Shown here piece by piece: positions 1 to 3,850 of a stretch of DNA of 6,279 nucleotides. Numbering within the stretch: position 1 is the first letter of the stretch; the number at the start of each line of letters is the position of its first letter. Origin of the DNA: Fimenecus sp045632525. GTDB taxonomy: Bacteria > Bacillota > Clostridia > Oscillospirales > Acutalibacteraceae. The stretch covers positions 1 through 6,279 of the forward strand of contig JAZQWV010000036.1 in NCBI GenBank assembly GCA_045632525.1, written 5' to 3'. The position numbers and the translations under genes are program-made. Below the pieces are notes generated by a model. The model made no database searches, was not told the DNA's origin, and saw only the letters and a program-made list of their open reading frames with translations.

Positions 1-337
1 CTCTTGTTGTTTTACGAACTGAATAGGCAATTTCCCAAGGAATCCACTGACTTGATTCCCATTTATTGAATTCTTTCATATTTGGCGATACCAAAACTAT
101 AGTTACAGTACTATCATATATTTTATCTTTTAGGTGCTCCCAAATATAATCTTCACTTTTATCTGATAAATCTTCACCGGTTTTTTCACCTTTATAAATA
201 TTGTCACTTGACTGATTGATAATGTTTTCTTGAATATATGTAACATAATCGCACGGCCAAGTTGAACCAACTACGCTTGAAAGTTTCTCAACATCAACAT
301 CTCTAAATTTATATGATACAAAAATTTTTCTTCCCAT
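1..337 (-). CDS. TIR-like domain protein (DUF1863/ThsB-type), 3' end cut by window edge
   Basis: The reverse strand encodes 112 residues from an ATG at 337-335 and runs off the left edge. The start reads MGRKIFVSYKFRD, a typical beta-strand opening of the TIR-like family found in Thoeris ThsB (PF08937 type). Further family-like blocks are DNIYKGEKTGEDLSD (residues 45-59), EDYIWEHLKDKIYDS (62-76), TIVLVSPNMKE (79-89) and QWIPWEIAYS (97-106). E102 in the last block is the candidate catalytic glutamate. Proteins of this family bind or cleave NAD to make signal nucleotides in anti-phage defence; activity here is inferred. An AAAGGAG site at 350-344 overlaps the stop codon of the upstream membrane-protein gene and lies 6 bases from the ATG, so the two genes are probably translationally coupled. 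The C-terminal part is outside the window, so total length and any extra domain are unknown. Family membership is fairly sure; the biological role is not. Confidence 0.85.
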   Translation of the reverse strand, partial: MGRKIFVSYKFRDVDVEKLSSVVGSTWPCDYVTYIQENIINQSSDNIYKGEKTGEDLSDKSEDYIWEHLKDKIYDSTVTIVLVSPNMKEFNKWESSQWIPWEIAYSVRKTTR

Positions 338-348
338 ATTTTTCTCCT

Positions 349-771
349 TTAAGCAACACAACAACACTTTAAAATAAAAACAACAATTAAAATGATAATC
401 AACAGTGGATAAAACAGCCATATCGATGGAGATTTTATACAAGCACATATGGTTATATTCGCTTTTTTCTTTTCTTCATCTGTTAAGTTCATAGAATAAT
501 TTATATCATGTTTATCTTTAGCAACTTGCTCATACAAATATCTAAATTCTTTTTCACGAATAAGATAATAAACATCAATGACTGCAAATGCGAATACAGG
601 CAAAAACGATAGACCCAAAATGACTAAATGCACTTCGTTATATGCGATAGTTGCAACTCCTGCAACTATCGTTGCAGCAAATCCTTTGAAAATTGCAGAT
701 ATTGTAGACATTCGATTTATCGGTTCTTGAATCAACTGCAAATACCCCAGTTTTTCTTCATTATTTTTCAT
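349..771 (-). CDS. Small three-segment membrane protein, putative partner/effector of the TIR protein
   Basis: This 140-residue protein has a short charged N-terminus (MKNNEEKLGYLQLIQEPINR), then hydrophobic segments at about residues 26-44, 47-71 and 117-135. A charged loop at about 72-115 (REKEFRYLYEQVAKDK and onward) probably faces the cytoplasm, and the protein ends with a CCC tail at 136-138. No signal peptide or enzymatic motif is visible. The start is supported by AAGGAG about 9 bases upstream of the ATG at 771-769. It is the first gene after a strong minus-strand promoter and is followed after 11 bases by the TIR gene. From memory, short proteins with the same opening pattern (LQxIQxxIxRM, then a membrane hairpin) are common uncharacterised neighbours of DUF1863 proteins. 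A role as membrane-damaging or membrane-anchoring effector is inference. The layout recalls SLATT-type membrane proteins, but I cannot place it in that family. Confidence 0.8.
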   Translation of the reverse strand: MKNNEEKLGYLQLIQEPINRMSTISAIFKGFAATIVAGVATIAYNEVHLVILGLSFLPVFAFAVIDVYYLIREKEFRYLYEQVAKDKHDINYSMNLTDEEKKKANITICACIKSPSIWLFYPLLIIILIVVFILKCCCVA

Positions 772-868
772 ATTATCGCTCCTTTTCTTTCAATATACAA
801 ATCGTATCTTGCTGTTATTTTGTGATGAAAAGTTTTAAAATACTGATATTTGTTTACTTTTTGTCCAT

Positions 869-897
869 ATTATACGAACTTTTTATGTATCAGTCAA
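869..897 (-). promoter_or_regulatory. Strong sigma-A-type promoter of the membrane protein/TIR operon
   Basis: On the reverse strand, TTGACT (897-892) and TATAAT (874-869) are separated by exactly 17 bases. That is one mismatch from the consensus over both hexamers. Transcription would start near 862, leaving a leader of about 90 bases before the ATG at 771. No other minus-strand gene lies between the promoter and that ATG. Confidence 0.8.
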
Positions 898-907
898 TAG
901 CAAGCAC

Positions 908-923
908 ACACAATATATTGTGT
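908..923. promoter_or_regulatory. Perfect 16-base palindrome, candidate operator
   Basis: ACACAATATATTGTGT is identical to its own reverse complement. It sits 10 bases upstream of the -35 box of the TIR-operon promoter, where an activator or repressor dimer could act. AT-rich palindromes can arise by chance, so binding is inferred from position and perfect symmetry only. Confidence 0.4.
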
Positions 924-928
924 TTCTC

Positions 929-974
929 GTCACACAGCATACAATTTAGTCACAACATATGTAAAAAAGTCACA
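929..974 (+). repeat. Three GTCACA direct repeats with exact 20-base period
   Basis: GTCACA begins at 929, 949 and 969, each followed by AT-rich sequence. The 20-base step places the sites on roughly the same face of the helix. Two readings are possible. They may be repeated transposase-binding sites at the left end of the IS21-family element; such elements are known to carry short tandem subterminal repeats. Or they may be an operator array controlling the divergent promoters. No TGTGAC counterpart was seen in the right flank (3250-3512), which weakens the first reading. Confidence 0.55.
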
Positions 975-986
975 ATTTATACCTTC

Positions 987-1015
987 TTGCTTTATTTTCC
1001 TGTGAGAGTTACAAT
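987..1015 (+). promoter_or_regulatory. Candidate promoter of istAB
   Basis: TTGCTT (987-992) and TACAAT (1010-1015) are separated by 17 bases on the plus strand, giving a start near 1022 and a leader of about 105 bases before istA. It lies directly after the third GTCACA repeat. The leader contains a second ribosome-site-like AAAGGAGG (1029-1036) that precedes no convincing reading frame. Confidence 0.5.
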
Positions 1016-1130
1016 ATCCCTACCGATGAAAGGAGGATAGGTAATCGGTTTGGGCGTAAAAATCTATGAAGCAAGTTTTATGAAACAACACTTAAATTTA
1101 CGCAAATTTACGATTAAATAGGAGGTAATG

Positions 1131-2606
1131 ATGATTACATCAGAACAGTATCGGCAGATACAGGAGTGTAAGAATGATGGGTTGACCATGGCGGAGACGG
1201 GTCGGCGGTTGCACATACCTGCGTCGGTGGTTCGGAACTGGTGGCGGAAGACGGAAGAGGATTTCTACAAGGCTATGCGTGGCACGGTGTATGACTTGGA
1301 CAATTATCGGCAATACATCATTGAGCTGATTAAGGCTTGTCCTACTATCACCAACACCAATTTGATGACGCAGTTGCGAGAGGAGTTTTCTGACTTTGAT
1401 GCTACCTATTCCACATTCAACCGGTATGTGAAAAAACTGCGAGTTCAGGCGGGTTTAAGTCAACCGAAACGCATCCGTTGTATACGTGATGACCAACCAC
1501 CGGGCTATGAGGCACAGGTTGATTTTGGTGAGTACAGAATGAGAAACATGTACGGCAAGGAAACTAAGGTATATTTCTTCTGCATGGTGCTTTCGTACAG
1601 TCGAATGAAATTCGTGTACTTTTCACCGAAGCCTTTCACCGCTAAAACCGCTATTGAGGCACACAAATATGCCTTCAAGTATTTCGGTGGACGACCACAG
1701 GTGATTATGTATGACCAAGACAAGGTTTTCGTTGTTGCTGAAAGCTACGGCAACGTCATTCTCGTGAAAGAATTTGATGAATTTGTCAAGGATGTTGGCT
1801 ACTCCCTTTTCATTTGCAAAGGACACGACCCCAACACCAAAGGCAGAGTTGAAAACACGGTGAATGTGGTCAAACGAGGGTTCCTTGATGGTAGGACTTA
1901 CTACGGAATTGACAGGCTTAACTGTGATGCTCTCAATTGGCTTGACACCACGGGTAACAACATTGTGAATGAGTACACCAAACGTACACCAAAGGAATTG
2001 TTCCCCATTGACAACAAGGCTCTTGTTAAGGTTCGGTTTCAAGAAAAGCCACTCGTTCAGGTCCTTACAATGCACGCAGGGTTCGTTGAATTCCGTGATA
2101 ATCGTTATGAGATGCCACAGGAAAACCTTAACGATGGTGAAAGAATTCGTGTTGAATTACAAGAGGACACTTTGCTTTTCTATGTAGCACTTACAAGTGA
2201 TTTGATTTGCAAGCACGCCCTTTGTAATGAGGTTGGTAGGACTATAAAACTACCGAAAGACAGAGTTCCACACCATAAAATCGAAACGGACATGCTTCGG
2301 TTTTACAAGGACAACCCACTTGCAATTGAGTTTATTGCACAGTTGAAAATCATGCGACCGAGATACATACACAAGCAGTTGCAACTACTGAAAAAGGCAT
2401 CTGTTTTTTACACGGAAGGTCAAATGAATTCAGCGTTTGAGTATTGCATCAATACTTGTGAATGTACAACATTGGAATTGTTATCGTTCTTGATTTACAA
2501 GTATGGCAAGGACTCATTTTACGATTGCACGGGTAACTACGCAAAATCAAACTACTTAAAACGAAGTCGTGAGATACAGGAGGCATTCAATGGCAGAGAT
2601 TTTTGA
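1131..2606 (+). CDS. istA: IS21-family transposase IstA
   Basis: This 491-residue DDE recombinase catalyses strand cleavage and transfer for the IS21 element. Residues 3-40 look like a helix-turn-helix (SEQYRQIQECKNDGLTMAET, then VVRNWWRK). The integrase core carries the expected acidic triad: D131 in QVDFGE, D195 in IMYDQDK and E241 in the GHDPNTKGRVEN block. The DDE core is followed by a beta-rich C-terminal half. Length is normal for the family. An alternative ATG lies one codon earlier at 1128, but AGGAGG at 1120-1125 would then be only 2 bases away; from 1131 the spacing is 5, so I prefer 1131. The 3' end overlaps istB by 17 bases. About the first 150 bases are visibly richer in G and C than the rest. 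Expression is probably from the promoter candidate at 987-1015. No frameshift is seen. Confidence 0.95.
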   Translation: MITSEQYRQIQECKNDGLTMAETGRRLHIPASVVRNWWRKTEEDFYKAMRGTVYDLDNYRQYIIELIKACPTITNTNLMTQLREEFSDFDATYSTFNRYVKKLRVQAGLSQPKRIRCIRDDQPPGYEAQVDFGEYRMRNMYGKETKVYFFCMVLSYSRMKFVYFSPKPFTAKTAIEAHKYAFKYFGGRPQVIMYDQDKVFVVAESYGNVILVKEFDEFVKDVGYSLFICKGHDPNTKGRVENTVNVVKRGFLDGRTYYGIDRLNCDALNWLDTTGNNIVNEYTKRTPKELFPIDNKALVKVRFQEKPLVQVLTMHAGFVEFRDNRYEMPQENLNDGERIRVELQEDTLLFYVALTSDLICKHALCNEVGRTIKLPKDRVPHHKIETDMLRFYKDNPLAIEFIAQLKIMRPRYIHKQLQLLKKASVFYTEGQMNSAFEYCINTCECTTLELLSFLIYKYGKDSFYDCTGNYAKSNYLKRSREIQEAFNGRDF

Positions 2607-3249
2607 TGTAATGATGATGGCAAAGGAATTGGGTCTTACTCATCTTGGCAACGGTGAGGTTGATTTAACGGATGAGCGTGTTTCTAACCTTGATTATCTG
2701 CAGGATGTGTTGCAACAAGAAATGGATATGCGACTGAAAGCAAGGGCAAAGAAATACACAAAAAGAAGTCGCCTACCTGACCGACACTATGATTACAATT
2801 ACATATCGTCGGGACTACAGTGGCAACTTGACAGGATTAAGAATTTCGATTTCAAAACCGAGCATCAGAATATTATAATTATCGGTAAATGTTGCAGAGG
2901 CAAGACAAGTCTTGCAGTTGACATTTCGCTTGAGGCAATTGAGAAAGGTGCAATGGTTGTTTATGTTACCTTTGAAGAATTGATTAAATGCTCAAGCAAA
3001 AAATCACACCCTTGGCGTTATTTAGTTGAAAGCGACCTTGTGGTGATTGATGAGTTGTTTTACACAACACCAACAGAAGAAGAGCTGTTACTCTTCTACA
3101 AGGCAATAATGAAGCTCAGTAACGAGCGTAGTTTAATTTTAATTTCAAACAGGGATTTGCCTTTGTGGAATGAAATGAAGGCAGACCGACACGTGATTGA
3201 AACCTTGTCAGCAAGGCTATCACACAACTCACAGATGATTTATCTGTAA
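2590..3249 (+). CDS. istB: IS21-family AAA+ helper ATPase IstB
   Basis: This 219-residue ATPase assembles on target DNA and recruits and stimulates IstA. Residues 94-108 form the Walker A region (IIIIGKCCRGKTSLA), matching GxxxxGKT although the usual GxTGTGKT is replaced by GKCCRGKT. Walker B is LVVIDEL with D154 and E155. A sensor-like LILISNRDL lies at 182-190, and ARLSHNS near 208-214 corresponds to the conserved C-terminal arginine region. An upstream in-frame ATG exists at 2569, but AGGAGG at 2578-2583 lies 6 bases before the ATG at 2590, so 2590 is chosen. The start lies inside istA, so translation is probably coupled. The protein is somewhat shorter than the usual 240-260 residues, mainly at the N-terminus. 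The visible ATPase motifs are present, so it is probably functional. Confidence 0.93.
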   Translation: MAEIFDVMMMAKELGLTHLGNGEVDLTDERVSNLDYLQDVLQQEMDMRLKARAKKYTKRSRLPDRHYDYNYISSGLQWQLDRIKNFDFKTEHQNIIIIGKCCRGKTSLAVDISLEAIEKGAMVVYVTFEELIKCSSKKSHPWRYLVESDLVVIDELFYTTPTEEELLLFYKAIMKLSNERSLILISNRDLPLWNEMKADRHVIETLSARLSHNSQMIYL

Positions 3250-3287
3250 CAAAACTTAAAAGCCTATTCCTATTAAAACTGAAAATA

Positions 3288-3307
3288 AGATGCGTTACGA
3301 CGCATTT
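3288..3307 (+). terminator. Weak hairpin after istB, possible terminator
   Basis: ATGCGT (3290-3295), loop TACG, ACGCAT (3300-3305) gives a 6-base perfect stem, extendable by a wobble pair and an A-T pair. Only a TTT tract follows, then AAC, so termination would be weak. It lies 40 bases after the istB stop and could instead be part of the IS right-end structure. Confidence 0.3.
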
Positions 3308-3317
3308 AACATAAAAA

Positions 3318-3339
3318 GTACACCGTTGGAAATGTTTTT
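3318..3339 (+). repeat. IS right-flank direct repeat, copy 1
   Basis: GTACACCGTTGGAAATG followed by a T tract. It matches the copy at 3369-3390 with one gap and two substitutions, and the start-to-start distance is 51 bases. Repeated subterminal sites of this kind are typical of IS21-family ends, where the transposase binds; function here is inferred. Confidence 0.6.
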
Positions 3340-3368
3340 CGGAAATCGTAAAATCAGGCGAAAAAAAT

Positions 3369-3390
3369 GTACACGGTGGAAATATTTTTT
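3369..3390 (+). repeat. IS right-flank direct repeat, copy 2
   Basis: GTACACGGTGGAAATA followed by a T tract, the partner of 3318-3339. Both copies are preceded by an A-rich run. No inverted counterpart was found left of istA. Confidence 0.6.
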
Positions 3391-3454
3391 ACCCATTTTG
3401 CGATATGGGTGAAAATTTCACCCCGTGGGGGTGGGGCACACAAAATCTCTGTGC
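3391..3454. other. Chain of overlapping inverted repeats
   Basis: ACCCAT (3391-3396) pairs with ATGGGT (3405-3410). GGGTGAAA (3407-3414) pairs with TTTCACCC (3416-3423) around a single central A. CACCCC (3419-3424) pairs with GGGGTG (3428-3433) across GTG. GCACA (3436-3440) pairs with TGTGC (3450-3454). The first three pairings share arms and cannot all form at once. The block is much richer in G and C than its surroundings. It may be the structured right end of the IS element or a remnant of a regulatory leader; the sequence does not decide. From 3455 to 3512 I see nothing assignable. Confidence 0.5.
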
Positions 3455-3512
3455 AAAAACAGGTACGGACAGCGGCGCAGGGTCTTGTGTTAATTTTCGC
3501 AAAAGTTCGGTT

Positions 3513-3731
3513 ATCAAAATCAGCAACATCATATGGGGATATGTTTCTAAAAAACAGTTCATGTCCTTACATACGATTATGAACAAAGTAACAGGACTCC
3601 TTCTGTTCTTATTGCCTTTGACAATACCTTTTTTTGAATTGAATTACATTGCCATAGTTGTATGCTCTGTCGCAACTCTTTCTGCAATTCAAGAAGGGTT
3701 TTATATTATTACAGATAGTGGACCCAAGTAA
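3513..3731 (+). pseudogene. 3' remnant of a CDP-alcohol phosphatidyltransferase gene
   Basis: From 3513 the sequence aligns without gaps to the transferase gene from 6101 to the window end. I count about 31 mismatches in 179 bases, near 83% identity. The remnant encodes IKISNIIWGYVSKKQ and onward through the last hydrophobic segments, ending EGFYIITDSGPK and TAA at 3729-3731. It corresponds to residues 97 to the C-terminus of the intact copy, so the whole catalytic motif is missing. Upstream of 3513 similarity stops abruptly, in sequence of the IS right flank or another unknown insert. The frame stays open back to an ATG at 3405, giving a 108-codon chimeric frame, but I see no ribosome site or promoter for it. 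Most likely non-functional, truncated by insertion or deletion next to the IS element. Confidence 0.85.
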
Positions 3732-3762
3732 ATAAATTTCCATTTATCGAACTAAAACTTCA

Positions 3763-3796
3763 AGAGCAACAGGAATTAAAACTGTTGCTTTTTGTT
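3763..3796 (+). terminator. Rho-independent terminator after the transferase remnant
   Basis: AGCAACAG (3765-3772) and CTGTTGCT (3782-3789) form an 8-base perfect stem with a 9-base loop, extendable through a G-T wobble and A-T pairs. It is followed by TTTTTGTTTTG. The 3' arm also supplies the -35 hexamer of the next promoter. Confidence 0.75.
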
Positions 3797-3814
3797 TTGT
3801 ACGAGTGGTATAAT
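3785..3814 (+). promoter_or_regulatory. Promoter of the alpha-galactosidase gene
   Basis: TTGCTT (3785-3790) and TATAAT (3809-3814) are separated by 18 bases. The same arrangement is conserved at 5750-5779, which supports function. The start would be near 3821, giving a leader of about 30 bases. Confidence 0.75.
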
Positions 3815-3850
3815 TATCTCGACAAATAAGAATTTGTGAGGATGAATACA

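Larger units (their letters stand above)
1128..3390 (+). mobile_element. IS21-family insertion sequence (core; termini not resolved)
   Basis: The pair istA-istB, in that order, overlapping and on one strand, defines the IS21 family. The coordinates cover the two genes plus the right-flank direct repeats at 3318-3390. The true left end may lie in the 921-1127 region, where repeats occur. The true right end may lie as far as 3512, where similarity to the neighbouring transferase remnant begins. I found no convincing terminal inverted repeats and no target-site duplication, so the element may have suffered a deletion at an end. Both proteins look intact. Confidence 0.8.
3731..3841 (+). repeat. 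Terminator-promoter module, copy 1
   Basis: This intergenic stretch aligns with 5699-5804. Shared blocks are ACTTCAAGAGCAACAG (3757-3772), CTGTTGCTTTTTGTT (3782-3796), TATAATT (3809-3815) and ACAAATAAGAATTTG (3822-3836). The hairpin loop differs in sequence and length (9 versus 6 bases), while the stem, promoter hexamers and initially transcribed region are kept. It follows the transferase remnant and precedes the galactosidase gene. Confidence 0.85.

Noticed and set aside
628..825. Plus-strand open frame of 65 codons
   Set aside because: It lies antisense to the membrane-protein gene, has no ribosome site, and has a low-complexity Cys/Ile/Phe composition typical of a shadow frame.
929..974. 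CRISPR array reading of the three GTCACA repeats
   Set aside because: The shared unit is only 6 bases with a 20-base period, far shorter than CRISPR repeats and spacers, and no cas genes are present.
822..1040. Plus-strand open frame of 72 codons with a hydrophobic start
   Set aside because: It runs through the strong minus-strand promoter, the palindrome and the phased repeats, and has no ribosome site or coding signature. The intergenic signals explain this stretch better.
1096..1120. Possible inverted match between AATTTACGCAAATTTAC left of istA and GTTAATTTTCGCAAAAG near 3489, as IS terminal repeats
   Set aside because: Only about 13 of 18 AT-rich positions match and the left copy abuts the istA ribosome site, so it is not convincing as a terminus.
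1505..2075. Minus-strand open frames opposite istA
   Set aside because: They are antisense to a clearly coding DDE transposase, with no start signals or recognisable domains.
3389..3586. Minus-strand frame, with a similar one at 6055-6243
   Set aside because: The two resemble each other only because they are the antisense of the homologous transferase copies; neither has a ribosome site.
3836..3850. Upstream GTG (3836) and ATG (3842) as galactosidase starts
   Set aside because: Both overlap or abut the GAGG ribosome site, and the duplicated leader before 5813 puts its start at the position equivalent to 3851.
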